Source of the DNA: Spirochaetales bacterium
Lineage (GTDB): Bacteria > Spirochaetota > GWE2-31-10
Length of the DNA stretch: 64,000 nt
Direction of reading: 5' to 3'
NCBI GenBank assembly: GCA_017624275.1
Contig: JAGANG010000025.1
Span: forward strand, 1 to 64,000
Below, in pieces: positions 1 through 8,311 of the stretch. Position 1 is the stretch's first letter, and the number at the start of each line of letters is the position of its first letter. Made by a program: the position numbers and the translations under genes. The notes below the pieces were generated by a model. It was given only the letters and a program-made list of their open reading frames with translations. It made no database searches and had not been told where the DNA came from.

Positions 1-1
1 A

Positions 2-97
2 GGCGTAAGAGGTCTGGGCAATAAAATAAAATCTCTCGTTTATCCCTTTTATGAAGTTTGGGAACCGCTGTTACCGGAAGAATTAAAGCAATCTTAA
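2..97 (+). CDS. Possible 3' end of a gene cut by the window edge
   Basis: An open frame enters from the left edge and ends at TAA 95-97. It encodes 31 residues with a protein-like tail (ending VWEPLLPEELKQS). No domain can be named. A run this short can stay open by chance, and its first part overlaps a sequence that resembles one arm of the hairpin repeat family found in the next 10 kb, which argues against coding. Treat as a weak call; the upstream sequence would settle it. Confidence 0.25.
   Translation, partial: GVRGLGNKIKSLVYPFYEVWEPLLPEELKQS
10..25. repeat. Possible arm of a hairpin-repeat copy cut by the window edge
   Basis: AGGTCTGGGC at 10-19 equals the right arm of the hairpin at 9745-9783. 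Positions 11-25 are the exact reverse complement of 347-361, which includes the left arm of the hairpin at 353-391. The partner arm would lie before the window, so this is only a suspected sixth copy. Confidence 0.35.
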
Positions 98-352
98 CTC
101 TTAATTTTCCCATCATTATTATTGATTTTTTCTTAACATCGTCAGTTTCTTACGTTTACCACTCTCGCCCCGTCGGGGAAACTACGTCCTTTAACCATTA
201 CAAATAAGCGTTTTACCAATATTTTCAGTGACTTCCCCCATACATTGGAATTTATATTTATACAAAAAGGCTATGATTTGTACATTGTACCGCTGGGGAA
301 CTTTCCTTTTTACCGCAAAGCTGGAGTATTTTTACCTGTATTGTGATTTATT
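98..352. other. Non-coding stretch left of gatB
   Basis: No credible gene is seen here on either strand. The visible structure is a short GC-rich palindrome, CCCCG-T-CGGGG, near 167-178. A related motif, CGCTGGGGAA, occurs near 290-300. Nothing else can be supported. Confidence 0.4.
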
Positions 353-391
353 GCCCAGACCTTAATACTATTTTAGGATACAGCTCTGGGC
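353..391. repeat. Hairpin repeat, copy A (19-nt loop)
   Basis: Arms GCCCAGACCT (353-362) and AGCTCTGGGC (382-391) pair with one mismatch around a loop of exactly 19 nt. It belongs to the family at 3426, 5853, 7472 and 9745, all with a CAGACC/GGTCTG core. This copy and the one at 9745 have GCCC/GGGC outer pairs where the others have TGAC/GTCA. It lies just beyond the gatB terminator. Confidence 0.75.
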
Positions 392-401
392 AGCAACATA
401 C

Positions 402-430
402 AAAAAAACCGGCAGTATAACCGCCGGCTT
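402..430 (-). terminator. Rho-independent terminator after gatB
   Basis: Read on the minus strand, stem CCGGC/GCCGG is followed by seven T. It starts 8 bases past the gatB stop codon and should end the gatA-gatB transcript. Confidence 0.85.
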
Positions 431-437
431 ATATTTA

Positions 438-1913
438 TTAACCTAACATTCCTTTCAACAACTCTGTAGCTTTTACAGGATTTGCTTTACCTTTTGTTTG
501 CTTCATTACCTGCCCCATCAGGAATTTCAACGCATTATCTTTTCCCTTATGGTAATCTTCTACAGATTTTGGATTTGCCTCGATTACACCGCGACAAATA
601 TTTTCCATTTCGTCATCATTATCCATCTGTGCCAGATTTTCTTCCGCCACAATAGTCGATGCTGTTTTGCCCGTTGCCATCATCTTTGCAAAAACATCTT
701 TACCAATCCAAGAACTAATTTTTCCGTCCCCCATTTGATTTACCAAATCGGCAACGTGATCTGCCGGAATAGAAAATTCTTCTATTGTAATATTTTCCGC
801 ATTTAGAATTGCACAAATATCGGTTAATACAACATTTGAAGCTTTTTTATAATACTTTGTTGTCTTACAAACATCTTCAAAATAATTTGCCAAAGCCAAT
901 GATGCCGACAATGTCAACGCATCGTATTCTGTGATTCCGTATTGAGAAACAAAACGTTTTCTCTTCGGTGCCGGAAGTTCCGGTAAACGTTCACGTTGTT
1001 GTTCTATTACTTCATCTGAAACTTCCAAATGAGGTAAATCAGGTTCAGGGAAATATCTGTAATCTGATTCTCCCTCTTTTGAACGTTGGAATACTGTAAC
1101 GCCTTTGCTGTCATCATAACCACGAGTAGTTTTATTTGTTCCGTTGTTGACTTCACCTGTCTTTTCGTACTCTTCTACCTGACGAATCATCTCATATTCC
1201 AATGCTTTTTTTACATTAGAAAATGAGTTCATGTTTTTAATTTCGGCAATCGGTGTATTCACTTCCGTACCGTCAGCCTGAGGAATCATCATGCTTATAT
1301 TTGCATCACAACGCAAACTTCCTTCTTCCATGTTACAATCAGAGATTCCTATGTATTGGAAAATTTCTTTTAAAGTCTTTAAATATTTTACCGCTTCATC
1401 AGGCGATGTAATATCCGGCTCACTTACAGTTTCCAAAAGAGGAGCACCGCAACGATTGTAATCTACATAACTGTTATTTGTACCGTCTTCAAGGTGAATC
1501 AACTTCCCCGCATCCTCTTCCATGTGAGCACGTGTAATTCTGATATTCTTAGTAGTTCCGTCGTCATTTTCAATAGTAAGATATCCTTCATAACAAATAG
1601 GTTTGTCATACTGTGAAATCTGGTAACCTTTCGGTAAATCCGGATACATATAATTTTTACGGTCAAACTTTGTCACACGTGCAATCTTACAATTCAATGC
1701 ATGACCTGCAAGAATAGAATCATGTAATACTTGACGATTGAATACAGGAAGCATTCCGGGCATTCCCATACAAACCGGACAAATACGACTGTTTGGATTT
1801 CCACCGTATTTATTTTCACAACGACAAAATGCTTTAGTTTTAGTTTTTAACTGAACGTGTACTTCCAACCCGATAATCGGATAAGGTTTCTTTATATCTG
1901 ATGTGTTACTCAT
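438..1913 (-). CDS. gatB: Aspartyl/glutamyl-tRNA(Asn/Gln) amidotransferase subunit B
   Basis: GatB is the tRNA-binding subunit of the GatCAB transamidase, which converts misacylated Glu-tRNA(Gln) and Asp-tRNA(Asn) to the correct amide forms in the cytoplasm. The 491-residue length is normal. The family start GLEVHVQL is at 15-22, a zinc site is formed by Cys30, Cys32, Cys45 and Cys48, and KFDRKNYMYPDLPKGYQISQ follows. The C-terminal YqeY-like helical tail is intact. The ATG overlaps the gatA stop by four bases (ATGA), so the two are translationally coupled. A terminator follows directly. The family assignment is secure. Confidence 0.98.
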   Translation of the reverse strand: MSNTSDIKKPYPIIGLEVHVQLKTKTKAFCRCENKYGGNPNSRICPVCMGMPGMLPVFNRQVLHDSILAGHALNCKIARVTKFDRKNYMYPDLPKGYQISQYDKPICYEGYLTIENDDGTTKNIRITRAHMEEDAGKLIHLEDGTNNSYVDYNRCGAPLLETVSEPDITSPDEAVKYLKTLKEIFQYIGISDCNMEEGSLRCDANISMMIPQADGTEVNTPIAEIKNMNSFSNVKKALEYEMIRQVEEYEKTGEVNNGTNKTTRGYDDSKGVTVFQRSKEGESDYRYFPEPDLPHLEVSDEVIEQQRERLPELPAPKRKRFVSQYGITEYDALTLSASLALANYFEDVCKTTKYYKKASNVVLTDICAILNAENITIEEFSIPADHVADLVNQMGDGKISSWIGKDVFAKMMATGKTASTIVAEENLAQMDNDDEMENICRGVIEANPKSVEDYHKGKDNALKFLMGQVMKQTKGKANPVKATELLKGMLG

Positions 1914-3349
1914 TTTGTCTCTCCTAAAATAAATTCTCCGGCTCCCAATAATAAACCGTCATCAAAACGCTTTCCTATTAATTGCATACCTACTGGTAAT
2001 CCGGAAACTCCGTCGATTCCTGCAGGAATACTTACAGCCGGAAGCCCTGCTAAATTAACAGGAATAGTACAAAGGTCTGCCGTATACAATTTTAACGGAT
2101 CATCAAAATTTTCACCCAATTTAAACGGTAAAACCGGAGATGTCGGAGTAATCAAATAATCATATTTATTAAATTCCTGAACAAATCTATCAGCCAATAC
2201 AATTCTCGCCTTTTGAGCTTTCTTGTAATAAGCATCATAATAACCTGATGACAACACAAAATTACCGAGAATTATACGACGTTTTACTTCATCACCGAAA
2301 CCTTGACTTCTTGTCTTTGTAAATCTGTCTTTTACATCCTCATCGGCAACTCTAGGCACTTGCAAACCGTATCGAACTCCGTCGTAACGTGCAAGGTTGG
2401 AACTTGCCTCTGCCGGAGCTATAATATAGTAAGTACTTACACCGTAAGTGATCTCTTCAATGCTGGTCATTTCTACAATAGCACCGACTGCTTTTAAATC
2501 TTCAATCTTTTTTTGCATTGCAGCACGAACAGCTTCATCAGTATGTTCATTTTCAAGAGTTTCACGAATTACACCAAATTTTTTACCTTTAATATCTATT
2601 GCTTTAAAATCTTTGATGTTTTCCGGTACTCGTGAAGAACTTGTAGAATCTTTTTCATCAAGCCCCATCATTTTTGATGTTAATAATGCAGCATCTTCAC
2701 AATTTGTAGTCAATGTACCTACTTGATCCAAGCTGCTGCCGAATGCAGTAACACCCCAGCGTGATAATAATCCGTATGTCGGTTTGTATCCTACGATTCC
2801 GCAAAAACTTGCCGGTTGACGTACCGAACCGCCGGTATCTGTTCCCAATGCTGCCGGAACAAAACCTGCCGCTACTGCTGCAGCCGAACCGCCGGAAGAA
2901 CCGCCGGGTACATAATCTTTATTAACAGGATTTTTTGTAGCACCGAAAGCCGATGTTTCTGTCGTAGACCCCATGGCAAATTCATCCATGTTTGCTTTTC
3001 CCACAAAAATTGCTCCAGCATCAGACAGACGCTGTGCTACCGTAGCTTGATAAGGCGGAATAAAATTTTCCAACAACTTAGAAGCACAAGTATTAGGAAG
3101 TCCCTCTACTGCAATATTATCTTTCGCAGCAACAGCAATTCCCTCAAGCTCTCGGTTTGTACCGTCTTTATAACGCTCCTGTGCCGCAGCTGCCATTTCG
3201 TCTAATTTATTATTAACAGACAACAGCGAATTGATTTCTTTATCCTCTGTTTCAATCTTACTTTTTAATCCTTGATAATATTCAGGTAATGACAGCTCGC
3301 CGCTTTTTACCCGGCTCAAGAATTCTTTGTAGGTTAATTGTGTACTCAT
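1910..3349 (-). CDS. gatA: Aspartyl/glutamyl-tRNA(Asn/Gln) amidotransferase subunit A
   Basis: GatA is the amidase that releases ammonia from glutamine for the GatB kinase/transferase site. The amidase-signature triad is visible: Lys76 in AVAAKDN, cis-Ser151 in GGSSGGS and nucleophile Ser175 in GTDTGGS. The 479-residue length is standard. The gene leads a two-gene operon with gatB. gatC, often the first gene of such operons, is not upstream: the 165 bases before gatA hold only hairpin copy B and the terminator of the next gene. The small third subunit must be encoded elsewhere or be highly diverged. Confidence 0.98.
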   Translation of the reverse strand: MSTQLTYKEFLSRVKSGELSLPEYYQGLKSKIETEDKEINSLLSVNNKLDEMAAAAQERYKDGTNRELEGIAVAAKDNIAVEGLPNTCASKLLENFIPPYQATVAQRLSDAGAIFVGKANMDEFAMGSTTETSAFGATKNPVNKDYVPGGSSGGSAAAVAAGFVPAALGTDTGGSVRQPASFCGIVGYKPTYGLLSRWGVTAFGSSLDQVGTLTTNCEDAALLTSKMMGLDEKDSTSSSRVPENIKDFKAIDIKGKKFGVIRETLENEHTDEAVRAAMQKKIEDLKAVGAIVEMTSIEEITYGVSTYYIIAPAEASSNLARYDGVRYGLQVPRVADEDVKDRFTKTRSQGFGDEVKRRIILGNFVLSSGYYDAYYKKAQKARIVLADRFVQEFNKYDYLITPTSPVLPFKLGENFDDPLKLYTADLCTIPVNLAGLPAVSIPAGIDGVSGLPVGMQLIGKRFDDGLLLGAGEFILGETK

Positions 3350-3425
3350 AAAACAAGTCCTATTACTTTAATATCGTGCAGTTATAACAAAATGGCGGTT
3401 TAGTTGCAAGATACAAAGAAACAAA

Positions 3426-3466
3426 GTGACAGACCTTTATTCCAAAAAGAGATACAGGTCTGTCAC
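3426..3466. repeat. Hairpin repeat, copy B (19-nt loop)
   Basis: GTGACAGACCT (3426-3436) pairs perfectly with AGGTCTGTCAC (3456-3466) around a 19-nt loop. The following TGATGACACAAAAAAAG is shared with the copies at 5853 and 7472. With the adjoining terminator this makes a block of about 95 bases that is nearly the same at 7468-7555. Confidence 0.85.
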
Positions 3467-3475
3467 TGATGACAC

Positions 3476-3506
3476 AAAAAAAGCTCTCAGTAATCACCGA
3501 AAGCCT
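3476..3506 (-). terminator. Terminator of the asparagine-synthase-like gene
   Basis: On the minus strand, GCTTTCGGT-GATT-ACTGAGAGC is followed by seven T. The same terminator, differing by one base, follows rubrerythrin at 7522-7551, so the terminator and hairpin repeat appear to have been copied as a unit. Confidence 0.8.
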
Positions 3507-3514
3507 TCTTTTTA

Positions 3515-5554
3515 TTATGTCAAACGAATTTTTTGGGATTTATGCGGTATCGTTATCCATTCTACATATAATCTAATAATTTCCCCTGCATTTACATCTG
3601 CCTCCATACGTATTGGTTTATCATGCCATGCTGATTTTATGCCATCAAATACACTTTCATCATTATAGCGAACATTACGATAATGAATCCAATACGGAAT
3701 TCTACAATTGTTACTGTCACGCACATCACTACCAAGCAATGATATGGTAAGTTTTCCAGATGTAGACGTTTTAAAAACAAGAGCTAAATATCCCTTATAT
3801 GAATTAATTGTATATCCTAATCCTCCATTTTGTAACCATGCGGGTTTATACATCTTCATTTGACAATCCGAAGTAGATATTAATTCTAGATTTGGATTCT
3901 CTGTCTTTGAAATTTTAACATCCAGTCTTGCTGTAATATAATTTTTTAGCTCATCAATATTTAATTCTGTAGATTCATAATCATGTTCTATAAAAGAATC
4001 TAAACTTTTCGCCATAGAGTTATGGTAACCATTACTTACTACAATATCTTCTATTACCTTTGTTAGTCCGATAACAGAATAACAATGACGCATGGAAAAA
4101 TAATTACCATTAAAAAAATATCGATCAGCAAATCTATATATTTCATCATCAAAATAAGTTCCGAATAAATTACGAAATGAATTTGAATTAAAAACTTTTT
4201 TCAAATATTTTTCCGGAGCTCCCCACTGAATAGGAGTTCTATTTTCTCCATTATCAATCGCATCAATTACACTGCTATCACTCACATCAATTGTAAAATT
4301 ACTATTTAACGTTTTATCAAAAACATTATTATTTAATGGGTACTTCTCATTAATTTTTTTTGCATACTCTACTGTTTCTTCAGCAATCACTCTACCACCG
4401 TCAAATTTGAAAGTAAGTAATTTCGGACAGTATCTAACAAATATAAGTGCAATCAACAAATTTCTATCTAAACACTCTACATTGTGTAGTTTTATTCTCC
4501 ATAAATCAGGATCTAACAATGGACTTAAATCATACACATTAGCAAAAAAGTTTTCCACATCAGCCTTTCCAAAGTGACTTCTGCAACGAGTCTCCCGATA
4601 CAAGTTCCAAGGATAGTCAATTGAATTATCATCTTTAATTTTATATTTTTCCTGGATTGCCTTATATGCATTCGATATTATGCGAGTAATTGACACCGAC
4701 ATTTCATCTGCAATATTTTTTGAATATACACCCGCAGCGTTAGCTTCCTTCTTCAAGTGTTCTTGTGCAAGTTCATTCCAATATGAACGTATAGACTCGC
4801 CACCCGCACCTGGAATTCGATATTTTTTCATTGTATATTTATGGTATTTAAAATACATTTCCTTATGAAAAGTCATTTTTGCATAAAAAGAAATGTTTAT
4901 TATATCGCTAAGACTATACGGAATAGCTTGATTTGACCAATTTTCATCATTATTTAATTTAAAACCATAACTATTTGCAATAGATGTTGCAATCTCATAA
5001 TCTTCAGCATGAGTATGTAACTTATCATTTGCCGAATTTATTTTTATTTTATTTAAATCAATCCCAGACATTAACACTAACAAGAATGTCAATCTACTAT
5101 CAAATCCACCGGATAAATCTACCGTTATTTGATTTGTTTTTTCTGCTATATTTCTTATTATAGTCGTTTGACGCTTAAACCAATTATCCAAAGTCTGCAA
5201 ACCTTCTACCGAATCTATCTCAATAGAATTTTCTTTATAATCAATGTAATCAAATTTAAGTTCTCGTTTTTCAATATCAATCATGATGATTGCATTTTTA
5301 GGCAGAAGACTAATTTCATTTATAGGAGTTTCTGAATACGCATGACTTGCTAAACCATTAACCAAAATGTAATTTGCATAATCACGGTTTAATGAAAGAG
5401 GATATCTAGTCTTAATATATTCAAGTAATCGAAAAAACGAATTACTCAATGCAAAATAATCCCCCTTTCTAAACAAATAAATACCATAACTTCCATTAAA
5501 ATCTTGCTGTATAGTTACCCCCCCCCCCTTGTGTACAAATGTATACATATGCAC
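3515..5554 (-). CDS. Asparagine-synthase-like ATP-dependent amide ligase, main part of a poly-G-interrupted gene
   Basis: This frame carries the synthase domain of the asparagine synthase family, with the ATP pyrophosphatase loop DLSGGFDSR at 146-154. An incomplete Ntn-amidotransferase-like segment lies before it (DFNGSYGIYLF at 18-28). The missing first 69-72 residues are encoded in another frame just upstream, and the frames meet at a run of 11 G (5518-5528). With 10 or 13 G they would join into one protein of about 739 residues. The longest open start here is GTG at 5554, followed by ATG at 5548; both have poor ribosome sites, so the fused start at 5735 is more likely natural. The predicted N-terminus has no Cys2, so glutamine hydrolysis is doubtful. 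The substrate is unknown and no biosynthetic partner is adjacent. Confidence 0.8.
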   Translation of the reverse strand: MHMYTFVHKGGGVTIQQDFNGSYGIYLFRKGDYFALSNSFFRLLEYIKTRYPLSLNRDYANYILVNGLASHAYSETPINEISLLPKNAIIMIDIEKRELKFDYIDYKENSIEIDSVEGLQTLDNWFKRQTTIIRNIAEKTNQITVDLSGGFDSRLTFLLVLMSGIDLNKIKINSANDKLHTHAEDYEIATSIANSYGFKLNNDENWSNQAIPYSLSDIINISFYAKMTFHKEMYFKYHKYTMKKYRIPGAGGESIRSYWNELAQEHLKKEANAAGVYSKNIADEMSVSITRIISNAYKAIQEKYKIKDDNSIDYPWNLYRETRCRSHFGKADVENFFANVYDLSPLLDPDLWRIKLHNVECLDRNLLIALIFVRYCPKLLTFKFDGGRVIAEETVEYAKKINEKYPLNNNVFDKTLNSNFTIDVSDSSVIDAIDNGENRTPIQWGAPEKYLKKVFNSNSFRNLFGTYFDDEIYRFADRYFFNGNYFSMRHCYSVIGLTKVIEDIVVSNGYHNSMAKSLDSFIEHDYESTELNIDELKNYITARLDVKISKTENPNLELISTSDCQMKMYKPAWLQNGGLGYTINSYKGYLALVFKTSTSGKLTISLLGSDVRDSNNCRIPYWIHYRNVRYNDESVFDGIKSAWHDKPIRMEADVNAGEIIRLYVEWITIPHKSQKIRLT

Positions 5555-5735
5555 CTAAACCATTCAAGTTTCTTGTAGCAACTTCCGTTAAATTCTCATC
5601 TTCATAAATTCCTGTATCTTGCACGGAATAACCATATAATTTTGTTTTTACATCTTGCAAATTATCAGAATCAATTATAAAGAATTCTTGTTCTACATTA
5701 AAATATGGCACATCTTCTAAGCTTGTATTAAACAT
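5496..5735 (-). CDS. N-terminal piece of the asparagine-synthase-like gene, out of frame as read
   Basis: This short frame starts at ATG 5735 behind a GGGGGA ribosome site and encodes 79 residues, ending with GGGG-NYTARF and a stop just past the poly-G run. Up to CTQ (residue 69) it reads as the natural beginning of the downstream protein: the sequence before the run ends AYVYICTQ and the next frame resumes VTIQQDFNGSYG, which together look like the amidotransferase-like lobe of asparagine synthases. With 11 G the product is truncated, so the gene is OFF in this sequence. A longer upstream start at 5768 exists but lacks a good ribosome site. Confidence 0.75.
   Translation of the reverse strand: MFNTSLEDVPYFNVEQEFFIIDSDNLQDVKTKLYGYSVQDTGIYEDENLTEVATRNLNGLGAYVYICTQGGGGNYTARF
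5518..5528 (-). repeat. Homopolymeric G tract (11 G) at the frame junction
   Basis: The plus strand has 11 consecutive C, read as 11 G in the gene. The run sits exactly where the two frames of the asparagine-synthase-like gene meet. Loss of one G or gain of two would restore a single frame. Poly-G tracts of this length are established phase-variation switches in treponemes and other host-associated bacteria. Confidence 0.9.
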
Positions 5736-5852
5736 TTTTCCCCCGAATTTATTATATTTTTTTCTCACAATCTCTTTTTACCATTTCTTAAGAAATTTTA
5801 AAGAAAAACTGAGAAATTTTATTTTAGAAAAAACAAGGTACAAACAAACAAA

Positions 5853-5893
5853 GTGACAGACCTTTATCCCAAAAAGAAATACAGGTCTGTCAC
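5853..5893. repeat. Hairpin repeat, copy C (19-nt loop)
   Basis: GTGACAGACCT (5853-5863) and AGGTCTGTCAC (5883-5893) form a perfect 11-bp stem with a 19-nt loop, followed by CGATGACACAAAAAAAG. Unlike copies B and D it lacks the adjoining terminator hairpin. It lies before the asparagine-synthase-like gene and beyond the end of the ATPase gene. Confidence 0.85.
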
Positions 5894-5914
5894 CGATGAC
5901 ACAAAAAAAGTATA

Positions 5915-5954
5915 ATTATTTCAATACCAAAACATGCAAGAAGTATAGTTTTTT
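5915..5954. repeat. Left imperfect direct repeat flanking the ATPase gene
   Basis: About 40 bases, from ATTATTTCAATACC to AAGTATAGTTTTTT, match 7414-7453 at roughly three bases in four, in the same orientation. The AAGTATAGTTTTTT end is identical in both. The pair brackets the DUF4143 ATPase gene. Confidence 0.6.
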
Positions 5955-5994
5955 ATAATGAGCAAAATGTTTTTTTATTAAGACAGACAAATTG

Positions 5995-7332
5995 TTATAA
6001 ATCCTTTAGCAACCACAAAATCATATATATAGGTTTTAATTTTAACACACCTATTTTCCCGACATCCTTTTGCGACAAAAGAAAACGTTCTCCTACATAT
6101 TGTGAATATTTCTCTCCAAAGTTATCAATGGATTTATGATTTTTTACCGATGAGGATTTTACTTCTATGGGAATAACTTTATTTTTTGACGTAATCAAAA
6201 AATCTATTTCAAATGAATGTGTGCTTTTTTCTTTTCTCCATGTGTGATAATACAAATCTCGCCCGCTTGACTTGATTGCTTGTGCTACAACATTTTCATA
6301 TAAATAACCTAAATCTGCCGGCAAAGTATCACTTAAAAGTCTCTTATAAATATCTGAAATTCCATTCTGAGAATCATTAAAAATCATTGTCGTAAATAAG
6401 CCGATATCTGACAAATATAATTTAAAACAATTTACATCTTTAGTTTGAGAAAGCGAGATACTCGGATTTAATACATTGTAACATGGCAAAACAAGTCCTG
6501 ATTCTATCAATTCAAAAAGTCGTTCCTCATCCTTTCTCGTTTTTTGTTTACCTGTTGCTTTCGTTATCACATAATGCTTTTTCTTTGCTACAAGCTGACA
6601 CGGAACTGATTTGTACATATCTGTTATTCTGCCGGAATCATCAATCTTTTTTAAATCATCATAATACAATTCTAATATCTCACGTTTTACTTTGTCTACT
6701 GCATCAAAATTGTTTGTAATAATGTATTGTTCTACAGCCTGCGGCATTCCACCGATAGCCATATAAATACGAAAATCCTTCATTGCATTACGATTGGTTG
6801 CATTTCCCAATTCTACATTACTTTTATATGCCATTGCCAAAATATTAGAGTTTCCTTTTGTAGCCCAAATAAACTCTTCATAATCCATCGGATACACACG
6901 TATTTTATGTTCTTCAGATGGAATCAAAATATCTTTTACATTTTTCTTTATAGATATTAATGAACCGGTTTCTATATAATCATATCTTCCGTCCTTAACA
7001 AGATGTTTAATTGCTTGTCTTGCCTTTGGAAATAACTGAATCTCATCAAAAATAATAACAGATTTTCTTTCATAAAGTTCTACTCCTGTTTCCAGTTGCA
7101 ATCGTAAAAAAAAACGATCAAGCTTCGAAATATCATCAAATATTTCCAGCATTTCTTTACTGGTATTAGAAAAATCAATAAGTATATATGAATCATATTC
7201 ATTACGAGCAAACTCTTCTGCAATGGTAGTCTTTCCTACACGTCTTGCACCTTCAAGTAAGCAAGCATACTTCCCGTTCCATTCATTTTTCCATTTAAGA
7301 AGTTCATCATATGCTTTTCTTTTAAACATCAT
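5995..7332 (-). CDS. AAA ATPase with DUF4143 and nuclease-like C-terminus (COG1373 type)
   Basis: The protein has 445 residues from ATG 7332, chosen because AGGTGG lies just before it; a GTG six bases upstream would overlap that ribosome site. Counting from the GTG, Walker A is GARRVGKTT (30-38) and Walker B is VIIFDEIQ (94-101). The C-terminus has IDFLITSKNKVIPIEVKSS, the core of a PD-(D/E)XK-type fold usual in this family. These ATPases are common, often horizontally acquired, and have no settled function. This one stands alone between direct repeats and hairpin copies C and D, which looks like an inserted cassette. Confidence is high for family, low for role. Confidence 0.88.
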   Translation of the reverse strand: MMFKRKAYDELLKWKNEWNGKYACLLEGARRVGKTTIAEEFARNEYDSYILIDFSNTSKEMLEIFDDISKLDRFFLRLQLETGVELYERKSVIIFDEIQLFPKARQAIKHLVKDGRYDYIETGSLISIKKNVKDILIPSEEHKIRVYPMDYEEFIWATKGNSNILAMAYKSNVELGNATNRNAMKDFRIYMAIGGMPQAVEQYIITNNFDAVDKVKREILELYYDDLKKIDDSGRITDMYKSVPCQLVAKKKHYVITKATGKQKTRKDEERLFELIESGLVLPCYNVLNPSISLSQTKDVNCFKLYLSDIGLFTTMIFNDSQNGISDIYKRLLSDTLPADLGYLYENVVAQAIKSSGRDLYYHTWRKEKSTHSFEIDFLITSKNKVIPIEVKSSSVKNHKSIDNFGEKYSQYVGERFLLSQKDVGKIGVLKLKPIYMILWLLKDL

Positions 7333-7413
7333 TTCCACCTAAAAGATTATCATTTAATACATCTTATTATAAATAATACAATTATTTCAATACATAAAAC
7401 AACAAAAACTATT

Positions 7414-7453
7414 ATTATTTCAACATCCAAATAGATAGAAAGTATAGTTTTTT
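7414..7453. repeat. Right imperfect direct repeat flanking the ATPase gene
   Basis: This is the partner of 5915-5954. The motif ATTATTTCAATAC occurs once more nearby at 7381-7393, so the right flank has one and a half copies. It lies directly before hairpin copy D. Confidence 0.6.
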
Positions 7454-7471
7454 CAACATAAAAAAACAAAA

Positions 7472-7512
7472 GGGACAGACCTATATTCCAAATAGAGATA
7501 TAAGTCTGTCAC
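7472..7512. repeat. Hairpin repeat, copy D (19-nt loop)
   Basis: GGGACAGACCT and AAGTCTGTCAC pair with two mismatches around a 19-nt loop. The shared TGATGACACAAAAAAAG and a terminator follow. The block 7468-7555 is close to 3422-3510 with only a handful of differences. Confidence 0.8.
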
Positions 7513-7521
7513 TGATGACAC

Positions 7522-7551
7522 AAAAAAAGCTCTCGGTAATCACCGAAAGCC
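7522..7551 (-). terminator. Rubrerythrin terminator
   Basis: On the minus strand, GCTTTCGGT-GATT-ACCGAGAGC forms a perfect 9-bp stem followed by seven T, 13 bases after the rubrerythrin stop codon. Confidence 0.88.
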
Positions 7552-7563
7552 TTCTTTTTATTA

Positions 7564-8103
7564 TCAATAATTTTCTTTTCTTACTTCAAAGTAAGCCTGC
7601 GGATGATTGCATACCGGGCAAACTTGCGGAGCTTCCAGTCCTACGACTACATGACCGCAATTACGACATTCCCACATTGTCACGCCGCTTTTTTTGAATA
7701 CTTCCATCGCTTCTACATTTTTAAGCAATGCTCTGTATCTTTCCTCATGCATTTTTTCGATAGCCGCAACGCCTCTGAATTGTACGGCAAGTTCCGGGAA
7801 ACCTTCTTCTTCAGCTTCTTTAGCCATTCTTTCGTACATATCAGTCCATTCGGCATTTTCGCCCTCAGCAGCATGAAGCAAGTTCGCAGGCGTATCGCCT
7901 AATTCGCCCAATGCTTTAAACCACAGTTTAGCGTGTTCTTTTTCATTTTCTGCGGTTTGTAAAAATAAAGCTGCTATCTGTTCATAACCTGCTTTTTTAG
8001 CCACTCCGGCAAAATAAGTATATTTATTTCTTGCCATTGACTCGCCGGCAAAAGCCTCCCACAAGTTTTTTTCTGTTTTTGTTCCTGCATATTTGTTTGC
8101 CAT
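7564..8103 (-). CDS. rbr: Rubrerythrin
   Basis: Rubrerythrin is a cytoplasmic non-haem iron peroxidase that reduces hydrogen peroxide in anaerobes. The 179 residues hold the ferritin-like four-helix domain with Glu21 in GES, the NEKEH motif near 53-57 and the later EKMHEER motif. A rubredoxin domain follows with CRNCG and CPVCNHPQ, giving four Cys for an Fe(SCys)4 centre. Length and domain order are standard. It is monocistronic, with its own terminator. No clear PerR box or promoter was found upstream. It suggests an anaerobe that meets some oxygen. Confidence 0.97.
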   Translation of the reverse strand: MANKYAGTKTEKNLWEAFAGESMARNKYTYFAGVAKKAGYEQIAALFLQTAENEKEHAKLWFKALGELGDTPANLLHAAEGENAEWTDMYERMAKEAEEEGFPELAVQFRGVAAIEKMHEERYRALLKNVEAMEVFKKSGVTMWECRNCGHVVVGLEAPQVCPVCNHPQAYFEVRKENY

Positions 8104-8311
8104 TATAAACTCCTATTTTTCATAGTATTGATGTCAAACTATAATATTTCTTCATTTTCATGTCATGCAATATTTTAAATATCTTAATTTTTCCTGTTTA
8201 AAACGACACTTTTCATTTTTTGTGTTGTTGTGTTTTATTTTCCGAACTTCTATATTTTTCCCGACACGTGTTGGATTTTTTAATCATAAATTAAACAAAC
8301 AGGAGCAAACA

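Noticed and set aside
7333-7338. GTG start for the ATPase gene
   Set aside because: The GTG is part of the AGGTGG ribosome site for the ATG pair that follows, so the ATG start is preferred.
7340-7400. Sigma-70 promoter (TTGAAA and TATAAT) before the ATPase gene
   Set aside because: The two boxes are only about 13 bases apart, too close for a standard promoter, and the TTGAAATAAT motif is part of the repeat.
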